64,000 bases of DNA from Paraburkholderia solisilvae. GTDB lineage: Bacteria; Pseudomonadota; Gammaproteobacteria; Burkholderiales; Burkholderiaceae. The stretch lies in contig NZ_CADIKF010000031.1 of assembly GCF_902859875.1 (NCBI RefSeq), forward strand, positions 1-64,000, given 5' to 3'. The notes beneath the pieces are model-generated. The model was not told where the DNA came from. It did not search any database and saw nothing but the letters and a program-made list of their open reading frames with translations. Position numbers and translations under genes: made by a program. Below, one piece after another: positions 44,936 through 53,265 of this stretch. How positions within the stretch are numbered: the first letter of the stretch is position 1; every line of letters starts with the position of its first letter.

Positions 44936-45892
44936 TCAAGCATTGACCGCGTCGACGATCTGCTTGCACAGCGCCTTGTCCGGAAACGGGCCGATGCCGG
45001 CATGCACATTGTCGATCATGTACTCGGGGCGGCCGGTGCCGGGAATCACGACGGTCACCGCGGGTTGCGCAAGCACGAACTTCAGCAGTACCTGCGCCCA
45101 CGTCGTGCAGCCGATTTGCGCGGCCCAGACGGGCAGTGGCCGCTTGCTTACGCGCGCGATCAATCCGCCGCCGCCGAACGGCTGGTTGATCACGACGCCG
45201 ATGCCGAGATCCGCCGCGAGCGGCAAGATGCGCTGTTCGGCGTCGCGATCGTCCGCTGCGTAGTTGATCTGCACGAAGTCCGGCTTCTCGCTGCGCATCA
45301 CGGCTTCGACTTGCGCAAACGCACTCGACGTGTAGTGCGTGATGCCGATATAACGAATCTTGCCGCGCGCTTTCCAGTCGCGCAGCGTGGCAAGCTGCGT
45401 GCGCCAGTCGAGCAGGTTGTGCACCTGCATCAGGTCGATGCGTGGCTGTTGCAGCCGGCGCATCGATTCCTCCATCTGCGCGATACCGGCCGCGCGGCCC
45501 TCGGTCCATACCTTGGTGGCGACGAATGCTTTGCTGTGCGCATCGAGCCTGGTCAGCAGCGCGCCCGCGACTGCTTCGGACGTGCCGTACATCGGCGAGG
45601 AATCGATTGTCGAGCCACCCGCGTCGAACAGCACTTGCAGCACGCGCGCGAGCCGGGCCTGCGCGCTCGCATCGTCGCCGACGTCGAACGTGCGCCACGT
45701 GCCGCATCCGACTACCGGCAGCGGTTCGCCGGTCGACGGAATCGGGCGGCGTGTGATGCGCGGCAGCGGCGCGGCGTCGCCTTGCGCGGCTGCAAGCTGC
45801 TGCAACGATAGGGAAAGCGGCAAGCCGAGCGTAACGGCGCTGGCGGCGCGCAGAAAGCGGCGCCGGCTGCCGGGAAGGGAGGGTTGCTGCAT
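44936..45892 (-). CDS. Aldo/keto reductase with Tat signal
   Basis: 318 residues. A twin-arginine-type leader (SRRRFLRAASAVTLGLPLSL) suggests export in folded form with bound NADP(H). The TIM-barrel has the AKR tetrad: Asp in TIDSSPMYG, Tyr in SPMYGTS, Lys in VATKVW and His in LMQVHNL, plus the RYIGITHY segment. AKRs reduce aldehydes and ketones with NADPH. Periplasmic AKRs are less usual because NADPH is scarce there, so the location deserves testing. Same strand as the following DUF2459 lipoprotein gene, forming a likely two-gene envelope operon. Confidence 0.9.
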   Translation of the reverse strand: MQQPSLPGSRRRFLRAASAVTLGLPLSLSLQQLAAAQGDAAPLPRITRRPIPSTGEPLPVVGCGTWRTFDVGDDASAQARLARVLQVLFDAGGSTIDSSPMYGTSEAVAGALLTRLDAHSKAFVATKVWTEGRAAGIAQMEESMRRLQQPRIDLMQVHNLLDWRTQLATLRDWKARGKIRYIGITHYTSSAFAQVEAVMRSEKPDFVQINYAADDRDAEQRILPLAADLGIGVVINQPFGGGGLIARVSKRPLPVWAAQIGCTTWAQVLLKFVLAQPAVTVVIPGTGRPEYMIDNVHAGIGPFPDKALCKQIVDAVNA

Positions 45893-46068
45893 GGCCTGGA
45901 CTCGCTGTATCGCAAACGGGTCTGCGCACGATACGTCATTTCATCGGGGCACGGGTGAACGGCGCGTGACCCGGGTGGACCGCACCGCGCGCGACGGAGC
46001 ATGCCGCACGACCACGCGCTACGCGCCTCGCGACCGCGTGCGCTGCCCGCGCAACCTGCGCGGGCCGT

Positions 46069-46470
46069 TCAGGACGGACGGCGCGCGATGAAATCGATCT
46101 CGACAAGCGCGTCGCGCGCGAGGCCGGTCACGCCGATACAGGTGCGCGCGGGCAGTTTGCCCGGCGGGAAATAGGCGGCGTAGACGGCGTTCAGCGTCGC
46201 GTAATCGCGCTTGAACTCGGTCAGGAACACGCGCGCGTTGACCACGTGCTCGAGGCCGAGACCGAGACCCTTCAGCACGATGATCAGGTTGTCCATCACG
46301 CGCTTGGTCTGCGCGGCGACACCTTCGGGCAGCGGCGCGGCATCGTCTTCGGGCAAGGTCGGCATCTGCCCGGTGACGAATACCCAGCCGCCCGATTCGG
46401 CGGCATGCGAAAAAGGCGCGACGGGCGTCGGCGCGCCGGGGACCATCCAGAACTGTGTTGCTTCAGACAT
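46069..46470 (-). CDS. RidA-family protein
   Basis: 133 residues from MSEATQFWMVPGAP. Typical parts: GGWVFVTGQMPTLPED, the VMDNLIIVLKGLGLGLEHVV helix region, VNARVFLTE, and the active-site ARTCIGVTGLARDALVEIDF with the conserved Arg that holds the carboxylate of imine substrates. RidA hydrolyses reactive enamine/imine intermediates to keto acids and ammonia; this subgroup may also act in amino-acid or pyrimidine breakdown. Trimeric cytoplasmic protein. The frame continues upstream without support; the start precedes the folded region. Single gene with no clear operon. Confidence 0.9.
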   Translation of the reverse strand: MSEATQFWMVPGAPTPVAPFSHAAESGGWVFVTGQMPTLPEDDAAPLPEGVAAQTKRVMDNLIIVLKGLGLGLEHVVNARVFLTEFKRDYATLNAVYAAYFPPGKLPARTCIGVTGLARDALVEIDFIARRPS

Positions 46471-47063
46471 GTGACGTAACTCCGGGAGAAGCGGTGAGCG
46501 GCTGAGAAAGGGCATTGGACGCGAGAGGGTCGAGCCCTGCGCCCGCTCGGGCAAGACCGGGCGACGGACGGCGGGCGTCCGCCGATGGGCGCACCGCGCA
46601 GTGTCGCACTTCAAAAAAGTCCATGCGTCGAGGGCGGCAGCACGATTTCGCATGCCGCAACGCGCCGCGTCACGGTCAGCAAAACTTTCGATGCGGTGGT
46701 ATGTTGTCGCCTTGCTCGCGTCCGGCGTCGAAGTGCGTCGTACGCGACGGTACGTGTGGTCGCGCTGCACGGTCATGTTGTCCGCCGGTTCGCGCGCACG
46801 ATACTCATCCCGTTGTCATTCAAATCATATAGGGTTCGACGTCGCGGCAGGCTGGCGCACGCCGCTCTCCCCTATCGAAAGACCGCTCCGGAGACAGGGC
46901 TTATTTCCTTGACGCGCAGGTCGCGTGACAGGCGGCGCGCGCGTTGAACGTGCGATTGAGCCCGACGGCAAAAACGCAGCAATACCGCAACTAGACAAAA
47001 CGATAAGGCAGTGCCCGGACCGGCATGCCCGGATGTTCGTTCAAACTGAAAAGCAGCGTCATC
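46471..47063. other. Divergent intergenic region, RidA / MFS
   Basis: About 590 bases. Many open frames of shadow type are present but none has motifs. The MFS promoter and the RidA promoter must lie here; I could not identify a regulator gene or clear operator. Confidence 0.4.
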
Positions 47064-48317
47064 ATGATGATGGAAAGCAATAACCCGGCAGGCAACGGCT
47101 CGCCGGCAAACGAGGACTCGTCCCCGCTTCGCGCGTGGCTCGCGGTCGGCTCGGTGACGATCGGCGCCTTTGCATTCGTGACTACCGAATTTTTGCCGGT
47201 CGGCCTGTTGCCGCAAATCGCGCACGACCTCGGTGTGACGCCAGGCACCGCGGGGCTGATGGTCACGACGCCCGGTGTGATTGCCGCGCTTTCGGCGCCG
47301 GGCATGATGCTCGGCGCAGGCCGCATCGACCGGCGCTACATTCTGATCGCGCTGTCGGTGATGCTGCTCGCGTCGAATCTGATCTCCGCGTTCGCACCGA
47401 CGTTCGGCTGGATGCTGTTCGGCCGCGCGCTGCTCGGCGCGAGCCTCGGCGGCTTCTGGACGCTCGCGCTGGCCGCGGCCAGCCGGCTCGTCAAGCTGCA
47501 CGAGTCGGCGCGCGCGACCGCGGCCATTCTGGCCGGCGTGACGTGCGCGACCGTGATCGGCGTGCCGCTCGGCACGCTCATTTCCGAACTGGCATCGTGG
47601 CGCGCGACCTTCATGGCGACCGGCGTGCTGGTGGCGATCGCGCTCGCCGCGCAAGCGGCGCTCGTACCGTCGCTGCCATCGCAGGCGGCGTTGCGCTTCG
47701 CGGATCTGCTGGAACTCGTGCGGCGTGCGCATCCGCGCAAAAGTCTATTGATGGTGTCGCTCGTGTTCGGCGCGCATTTTTCGTCGTACACGTATATCGC
47801 GCCGTTCCTGTTGCGCGATGCGGGCTTCAGCATGTCGAGCATCACATGGGTGCTGCTCGGCTTCGGCATTATCGGTTTCGTGTCGAATTTCGCGGTGTCG
47901 ACGGTGGTCAACCGCAGTCTGAAAGCAGCATTGATGACCATGGTCGTGCTGATGCTGACCGCGCTGGTCACCATGCCGCTCTTCCGGCATTCCGCGCCGG
48001 CCGTGACGGCGGTGCTGATGGCATGGGGCGTCGCGTTCGGCGCGATTCCGCTGTGTTTGAGCGTCTGGATGCAGCGCGCGACGCCGGATCTGCCGGAAGC
48101 CGGGTCGGCGATGTTCGTCGGCATCATTCAGGTGGCGATCGCGGTCGGTTCGTCGGTCGGCGGCGCGATTGTCGATCACGCGGGCATCGCGACCGACTTC
48201 CGCTTCGGCAGCGTGCTCGCGATACTCGGCATCATTGCGGTCGCGACCCTCAGCGCGGCCGGCGCGCCGGCTCGCGTCGACGAGCTCAGCGAGCATGTCG
48301 GCGCGGAGAAGTGCTGA
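47064..48317 (+). CDS. MFS transporter, DHA1 type (AraJ-like)
   Basis: 417 residues from MMMESNNPAGNGS with 12 expected membrane helices. Features: LAVGSVTIGAFAFVTTEFLP, VGLLPQIAHDLGVTPGTAGL, the inter-helix GRIDRRYILIA loop, LFGRALLGASLGGFWTLALA and VTCATVIGVPLGTLISEL, the motif C-like segment of drug:H+ antiporters. AraJ-type transporters export sugars or drugs. No regulator is adjacent; it converges on the DeoR gene. Substrate unknown. Three Met codons stand together at the start, so the exact first residue is uncertain. Confidence 0.88.
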   Translation: MMMESNNPAGNGSPANEDSSPLRAWLAVGSVTIGAFAFVTTEFLPVGLLPQIAHDLGVTPGTAGLMVTTPGVIAALSAPGMMLGAGRIDRRYILIALSVMLLASNLISAFAPTFGWMLFGRALLGASLGGFWTLALAAASRLVKLHESARATAAILAGVTCATVIGVPLGTLISELASWRATFMATGVLVAIALAAQAALVPSLPSQAALRFADLLELVRRAHPRKSLLMVSLVFGAHFSSYTYIAPFLLRDAGFSMSSITWVLLGFGIIGFVSNFAVSTVVNRSLKAALMTMVVLMLTALVTMPLFRHSAPAVTAVLMAWGVAFGAIPLCLSVWMQRATPDLPEAGSAMFVGIIQVAIAVGSSVGGAIVDHAGIATDFRFGSVLAILGIIAVATLSAAGAPARVDELSEHVGAEKC

Positions 48318-48395
48318 CCCACGCGGCGATGCATGCGGCGTGCGCTGTGCGTCGCCGCTGTGTCGGTGTTCCGCTGCGGCCGTGCCGCGCCGGCG

Positions 48396-49166
48396 TTACG
48401 CCGCCTCCGCGCTCAACACCGTCACCTCGCTGCGGCGGATAAAGCTCGCCAGTTGCGGTGCGTCGCGCTCCGCGTCGGTGACCAGCGACCAGTCGCGCTC
48501 GAGCGGCGTCCAGTGTTGCTGGCTGGCGTGATCGAGCTTGTTCGACGTGACGAGCACGAACACGCTCGCCGCCTGGCGGATCACGCACTCCTTCAGATAC
48601 GCCTGCTCCGCGCTCGCTTCGCACAGGCCTCGCCCGGCGACGACGCCGTCCGCGCCGAGAAACGCCTTGTCCACCGACACCCGGCTCAGCGCAAGTTGCG
48701 CAATCGGGCCGAGCGTGCTCATGCTCGACGGCCGCAACTCGCCGCCGATCAGCGTGATCGCGATATCGCTCGAGGCCAGCACGCCGATGGCGAGCAGATT
48801 ATTCGTCACCACCCGCAAACCGCGCCGGCCGGCGAGCAGGCGCGCCATCGCGGCGGTGGTGGTGCCGCCGTCGAGAAAGATCGTGTCGCCGTCCTGCACG
48901 TGCGCGGCCGCCACGCGCGCGATCGCTTCCTTCTGCTCGCGAAAGCTCTGGCGGCGCGTCTCCAGCGATTCTTCCGGTTCGTGCATGCCGACTGGCGCGG
49001 CCGCGCCGCCATACGTGCGCACGATGCGGTGTTCTTCGGCGAGCGCGCGCAGGTCGCGCCGCACGGTGGCCTCCGACATCTGGAAGTGCTCGCACAGCGC
49101 GCCGACATCGGTCATGCCGGACAGCACGGCTTTGAGCATTGCCTCGCGGCGGTTCGCTACTTTCAT
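48396..49166 (-). CDS. DeoR/GlpR-family transcriptional regulator
   Basis: 256 residues from MKVANRREAMLKAVL. The DeoR HTH is clear (VGALCEHFQMSEATVRRDLR, then ALAEEHRIVRTYGGA), followed by the sugar-phosphate-sensing domain with DGDTIFLDGGTTTAAMARLL, ADGVVAGRGLCEASAEQAYL and KLDHASQQHWTPLERDW. It is divergent from the KdgT-type permease/kinase/PdxA2 operon and is almost certainly its regulator, with a phosphorylated acid sugar as the likely inducer. Two 12-base direct repeats 21 bases apart before the permease gene are good operator candidates. Confidence 0.92.
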   Translation of the reverse strand: MKVANRREAMLKAVLSGMTDVGALCEHFQMSEATVRRDLRALAEEHRIVRTYGGAAAPVGMHEPEESLETRRQSFREQKEAIARVAAAHVQDGDTIFLDGGTTTAAMARLLAGRRGLRVVTNNLLAIGVLASSDIAITLIGGELRPSSMSTLGPIAQLALSRVSVDKAFLGADGVVAGRGLCEASAEQAYLKECVIRQAASVFVLVTSNKLDHASQQHWTPLERDWSLVTDAERDAPQLASFIRRSEVTVLSAEAA

Positions 49167-49587
49167 GGTGCTCCGGATCGGAATTAAACAGCCCGCGCGG
49201 CGCCGCGCGCGCACGACGCGCCGTCCGGCACGGCCATTGCGCGCGGCGAAGCGAAACAGTTTAGCGAACCTGCAACGCGAGACCGCAACGCACATCGACG
49301 CCAAACCGCGAGACCGCGCGAAATGCCGTTCACCCGATCGACCGCTTTCGCTCATTTTGCGCGAATCGATCAATTTCGCGGTGCAACGGACAAGCTTCAC
49401 GCGCCCACGCAAAGCCCGTGCAGGCTCGCCGCACATTGCATGAAATGCCCGAAATTCAGGCATTATCGTAAACCCTTGGGCGGCACGAGGTTGCGCGTTC
49501 AAGCAGTACGTCTTAAACTTCGTTTTGATCGAATCAGTCAAAATAATGATCGAATCGGTAGGAATTAGTCAATCGGGAGACAACTTC
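49167..49587. other. Divergent regulatory region, deoR-type gene / acid-sugar operon
   Basis: About 420 bases. Contains the direct repeats at 49527-49559. The upstream half is GC-rich and has no motif. The longer in-frame extensions of the DeoR protein and permease into this space are not supported. Confidence 0.5.
49527..49559. promoter_or_regulatory. Two direct repeats GATCGAATC(A/G)GT, 21 bases apart
   Basis: GATCGAATCAGT at 49527 and GATCGAATCGGT at 49548 have a spacing of exactly two helical turns, so both face the same side of DNA. They end 28 bases before the permease start codon. DeoR-family proteins often bind direct repeats, so this is the likely operator. Confidence 0.65.
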
Positions 49588-50574
49588 ATGGCTCAAATTC
49601 GTATCAAGCGCGCGATCGAGCGCGTGCCCGGCGGGATGATGATCGTCCCGCTGCTGGCGGGCGCGCTGGTCGCGACCTTCGTGCCGGACATGCCGAAATT
49701 CTTCGGCTCGTTCACCAACGCGCTTTTCACCGGCGCGCTGCCGATTCTCGCGGTGTTCTACGTGTGCATGGGCGCGAGCATCGACGTGAAAGCGACGCCG
49801 TATATCGTGAAGAAAGGCGGCGCGCTGTTTGCCGCGAAGGTCGGCACGGCGATCCTGGTCGGCGTGGTGCTCGGCCATTTCCTCGGCGAGCAGCCGATCA
49901 CGTCGGGCCTGTTCGCCGGTCTGTCGACGCTCGCGGTGGTCGCCGCGATGAACGACACGAACGGCGGCCTCTATATGGCGCTGATGGGCCAATACGGCCG
50001 TTCGGAAGACGTCGGCGCGTATTCGATCATGTCGCTCGAATCGGGTCCGTTCCTGACGATGGTCACGCTCGGCGTCGCCGGGTTGTCCGCGTTTCCGTGG
50101 CAGACGCTCGTCGGCAGCATTCTGCCGCTCGCGTTCGGCATGCTGCTCGGCAACCTCGATCGCGAGATGCGCGACTTTCTCGGCCGCGCGGTGCCGGTGA
50201 TGATTCCGTTCTTCGCGTTGGCGCTCGGCGCGGGCCTCGATCTGCACAAGGTCTGGCAAGCTGGCCTGCTCGGCATCGGGCTCGGCTTCGCGGTCGTCAT
50301 CGTGACCGGCGTTCCGCTCTATATCATCGATCGTCTGACGAGCGGCACCGGCGTGGCCGGCGTGTCGGCTGCCAACACCGCGGGCAACGCGGCGGCGGTG
50401 CCCGCGTTGATCGCCGCGGCCAATCCGGCGTATGCGGAGGCCGCGAAGAGCGCAACGCTGCTGGTCGCCGCATGCGTGGTGGTCACGGCCATCGTATGTC
50501 CGCTGCTGACCGCGGCGGTCGCAAAGCGCGTGGTGCCGCAGCGTGTCAATGGCAACCGGGAGACCGTGCAGTGA
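49588..50574 (+). CDS. KdgT-family permease (2-keto-3-deoxygluconate type)
   Basis: 328 residues with about ten membrane helices. KdgT features: IERVPGGMMIVPLLAGALVA, FTNALFTGALPILAVFYVCM GASID, STLAVVAAMNDTNGGLYMAL, and the second Asn-rich GVAGVSAANTAGNAAAVPAL. It co-transports acid sugars with protons. The operon also encodes a DUF1537 kinase and PdxA2, so the substrate is probably D-erythronate or D-threonate rather than ketodeoxygluconate. Stop overlaps the GTG start of the kinase gene. A good GGGAGA site precedes ATG 49588, which is why the two earlier in-frame Mets are not used. Confidence 0.9.
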   Translation: MAQIRIKRAIERVPGGMMIVPLLAGALVATFVPDMPKFFGSFTNALFTGALPILAVFYVCMGASIDVKATPYIVKKGGALFAAKVGTAILVGVVLGHFLGEQPITSGLFAGLSTLAVVAAMNDTNGGLYMALMGQYGRSEDVGAYSIMSLESGPFLTMVTLGVAGLSAFPWQTLVGSILPLAFGMLLGNLDREMRDFLGRAVPVMIPFFALALGAGLDLHKVWQAGLLGIGLGFAVVIVTGVPLYIIDRLTSGTGVAGVSAANTAGNAAAVPALIAAANPAYAEAAKSATLLVAACVVVTAIVCPLLTAAVAKRVVPQRVNGNRETVQ

Positions 50575-51932
50575 GCATGTTGATCGTCGCCGACGACCTG
50601 TCCGGCGCGGCCGATTGCGCGATTGGCTTTGCCAACGCGGGGCGCCGCACCGTGGTCGCGCTCGGCGCGGATGAAGCGGTGCAGGCCGCCAATGACGCCG
50701 CGTCCGGCCGTGCGGCCGTGATCGCGCTCGATACGGACTCGCGACGTCTCGCGCCCGCCGATGCGGCGCGCCGCGTCGCGCACGCGTGGCAAGCGCTCGG
50801 CGGCACGCAGGGCGTGCGCGCCGCGCAGCGGCGGCGCCTGTACAAGAAGATCGATTCGACGTTGCGCGGCAACTGGGTTGCCGAAGTCGCGGCGCTGCAG
50901 CCGCTCGCGGGCCTCGCGATCGTGGCGCCGGCGTTTCCGGCGACCGGCCGCACGGTGCGCGACGGCCGCGTCTATGTGCGAGGCGTGCCGCTTGGCGAAA
51001 CCGAGACATGGCGGCTCGAGCACGCGGGCCGCACTGCGGACTTGCAGCCGATGCTCGAGGAAGCGGGCTTGCGCACCGCGCAGCTCGGCATCGAACGGCT
51101 GCGCGACGCACCGGCCGATGCGCTCGTTCGGGCCATCGCCGCACGCATCGAAAACGGCGTGCAGGCGTTGATTGTCGATGCGCAAAGCGAGGCCGACCTG
51201 AACCTGCTCGCGCGCGCGACGCTTGCGCTGAACGACGCGTTCTTCTGGGTCGGTTCCGGCGGTCTCGCGCGCGAACTGGCCGCGCTGCCCGAACTGTTCG
51301 ACACGGCCGCACCGTCGCCGCTCGCACCCGCGCGTCACGACGGCCCGATCCTGACGCTGGTCGGCAGCCTGTCGGCGGTGTCCGTCGAACAATGCGCGCT
51401 GCTGCGCGAGCGCACCGGCATGACCGAACTGACCGTGCCGCCTGCGGTGCTGCGCGGCGCGGCGAACCATCCGGACCGCGCGGCGTGGCGGGCCGCCATC
51501 GGCGCGCCGCTCGCGGCGGGCGTCGATCTGCTGGTGCGCATCGGCCGCGACGACGCGTTCGATCCGGCCGAAGGCGCGCAATTGTCGACGGCGCTTGCCG
51601 CGCTCGTCGAGCCGCATATCGGCCACCTTGCGGGTCTGATCGCGACCGGCGGCGAAACCGCGCGCGCGATGCTGAGCGCCGCCGGCATCGGCAGCCTTGA
51701 ACTGTTGACCGAAGTCGAGCCGGGCGTCGCGGTCGCGCAGCCGTCGGACGACGCGCGGCGCCTGACGATCGTCACCAAAGCCGGCGCGTTCGGCAGCGAG
51801 CATGCGCTGTACGGTGCATGGCTGCATCTGCGCGGCATGCAGGAACCGGCACAGCCCGGGTCGCAACCCGGGCAGCCCGGATCGCAGCCGGCTCCGCAAG
51901 CCGGCCGCGCACACGAACAAACCTCCCTCTGA
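50571..51932 (+). CDS. DUF1537 four-carbon acid sugar kinase
   Basis: 453 residues from GTG at 50571 (or ATG at 50577). DUF1537 kinases phosphorylate D-threonate, D-erythronate or similar acid sugars. N-terminal half: LIVADDLSGAADCAIGFANA, ALDTDSRRL, LYKKIDSTLRGNWVAEVAAL and APAFPATGRTVRDGRVYV; C-terminal nucleotide half: LTLVGSLSAVSVEQ, LIATGGETARAMLSAAG and VTKAGAFGSEHAL, as in the family. The last 25 residues are a Gln/Pro/Gly low-complexity tail (QPGSQPGQPGSQP) beyond the usual end. Second gene of the operon, coupled to the permease. Confidence 0.92.
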   Translation: MSMLIVADDLSGAADCAIGFANAGRRTVVALGADEAVQAANDAASGRAAVIALDTDSRRLAPADAARRVAHAWQALGGTQGVRAAQRRRLYKKIDSTLRGNWVAEVAALQPLAGLAIVAPAFPATGRTVRDGRVYVRGVPLGETETWRLEHAGRTADLQPMLEEAGLRTAQLGIERLRDAPADALVRAIAARIENGVQALIVDAQSEADLNLLARATLALNDAFFWVGSGGLARELAALPELFDTAAPSPLAPARHDGPILTLVGSLSAVSVEQCALLRERTGMTELTVPPAVLRGAANHPDRAAWRAAIGAPLAAGVDLLVRIGRDDAFDPAEGAQLSTALAALVEPHIGHLAGLIATGGETARAMLSAAGIGSLELLTEVEPGVAVAQPSDDARRLTIVTKAGAFGSEHALYGAWLHLRGMQEPAQPGSQPGQPGSQPAPQAGRAHEQTSL

Positions 51933-51951
51933 ACTGAAGCACCGAGAAGCC

Positions 51952-52953
51952 ATGAGTCACTATCTACCCGTAATCGGCATCACGATGGGCGACGCCACCG
52001 GCGTGGGGCCCGAGATCATCGTCAAGAGCCTTGCTCACGAGGCGGTCTATCAGCAGTGCCGCCCGCTCGTGATCGGCGATGCGAAGCGTCTCGAACGCGC
52101 CGCGCAAATCGTCGGCAGTGCGGCGCAAGTGCGTCGCATCGAGCGTGCGTCCGAAGCCCGCTACGAGCCCGGTACGATCGACTGCATCGACCTCGGCCTG
52201 ATTCCTGCCGACCTGCCGTTCGGCAAGCTGTCGCCGGTGGCCGGCGATGCGGCCTATCAGTTCATTGCGCGTGCGGTCGAACTCGCGAAGGCGAACGAGA
52301 TCGACGCGATCTGCACTGCGCCGCTCAACAAGGAAGCGCTGCACGCGGGCGGCCACAAGTTCCCGGGTCACACCGAGATGCTCGCGTATCTGACCGGCAT
52401 CGACGAAGTGTCGATGATGCTGGTCGCGCCGCAACTGCGCGTGATTCACGTGACGACCCACATCGGCATCATCGACGCGATTCGCAAGATCGAGCCGGGA
52501 CTCGTGAAACGCACGATCGAGCGCGGCCACGCCACGCTCGTGAAGGCGGGCATCGCGAATCCGCGTATTGCCGTGTGCGGCATCAATCCGCATGCCGGTG
52601 AAAACGGTCTGTTCGGTTATGGCGAGGAAGAAGAGAAGATCGTGCCGGCCGTGCGCGAATTGCGTGAGCGCGGCTGGAGCATCGAAGGTCCGCTGCCGGC
52701 CGATACATTGTTTTTCCGCGCCGGACGCGGCGATTTCGACCTCGTGGTGGCGATGTATCACGATCAGGGGCACGGGCCGGTCAAGGTGCTCGGCCTCGAA
52801 GCGGGCGTCAACGTAACGGTCGGGTTGCAGGTCGTGCGCACGTCGGTCGATCACGGTACCGCGTTCGACATCGCGGGCAAGGGCGTCGCCGATGAAGGCA
52901 GTCTGCTCGAAGCGCTGCGCCAGGGCGCGGAACTCGCGACACGGCGCGGGTAA
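51952..52953 (+). CDS. pdxA2: 4-phosphoerythronate/threonate dehydrogenase, PdxA2 type
   Basis: 333 residues of the PdxA family. ITMGDATGVGPEIIVKSL, CTAPLNKEALHAGGHKFPGH, the metal His in FPGHTEML, THIGII and MYHDQGHGPVK, and the ending VRTSVDHGTAFDIAGKGVAD are intact. In B6 synthesis PdxA oxidises 4-phosphohydroxy-threonine; the PdxA2 branch oxidises and decarboxylates D-threonate- or D-erythronate-4-phosphate to DHAP and CO2 with NAD+. The neighbouring DUF1537 kinase and permease assign it to the acid-sugar branch. It follows the kinase gene by 19 bases and ends the operon. Confidence 0.9.
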   Translation: MSHYLPVIGITMGDATGVGPEIIVKSLAHEAVYQQCRPLVIGDAKRLERAAQIVGSAAQVRRIERASEARYEPGTIDCIDLGLIPADLPFGKLSPVAGDAAYQFIARAVELAKANEIDAICTAPLNKEALHAGGHKFPGHTEMLAYLTGIDEVSMMLVAPQLRVIHVTTHIGIIDAIRKIEPGLVKRTIERGHATLVKAGIANPRIAVCGINPHAGENGLFGYGEEEEKIVPAVRELRERGWSIEGPLPADTLFFRAGRGDFDLVVAMYHDQGHGPVKVLGLEAGVNVTVGLQVVRTSVDHGTAFDIAGKGVADEGSLLEALRQGAELATRRG

Positions 52954-53265
52954 TCGAAGCACGGCAAAAATAATCGAAAGCAATCCGAAAGAGTGATGAG
53001 CTGGCCGCGTTGCCATGACGCGGCTGCATCGATCACATTGACGAATGGAATGGGCGGAACGGTGCAGACCGTACCGCCCTTTTCACTTGTGCGTCCGCTG
53101 GCGTCAACCTGACAGTCGGTTTGACGCAACCGGTCAATTGCGGCGCCGTGTAGGGAATATCCGCTGACCGCCGGGTGTTGTGAAAGGTTGACGCCGTGTC
53201 TGCGGCCGCATGGCCCGCAGATGTCGGACACCACCCGTCTCGTTCCGCAGATAAGTCCTCCAACG
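52954..53265. other. Intergenic region between pdxA2 and MFS genes
   Basis: About 310 bases with the operon terminator at 53052-53083. In-frame Met or TTG codons upstream of 53266 extend the MFS frame without a ribosome-binding site. Confidence 0.4.
53052..53083 (+). terminator. Rho-independent terminator of acid-sugar operon
   Basis: GGGCGG-A-ACGGT and ACCGT-A-CCGCCC pair around GCAG, followed by TTTTC, about 100 bases after pdxA2. Confidence 0.8.
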
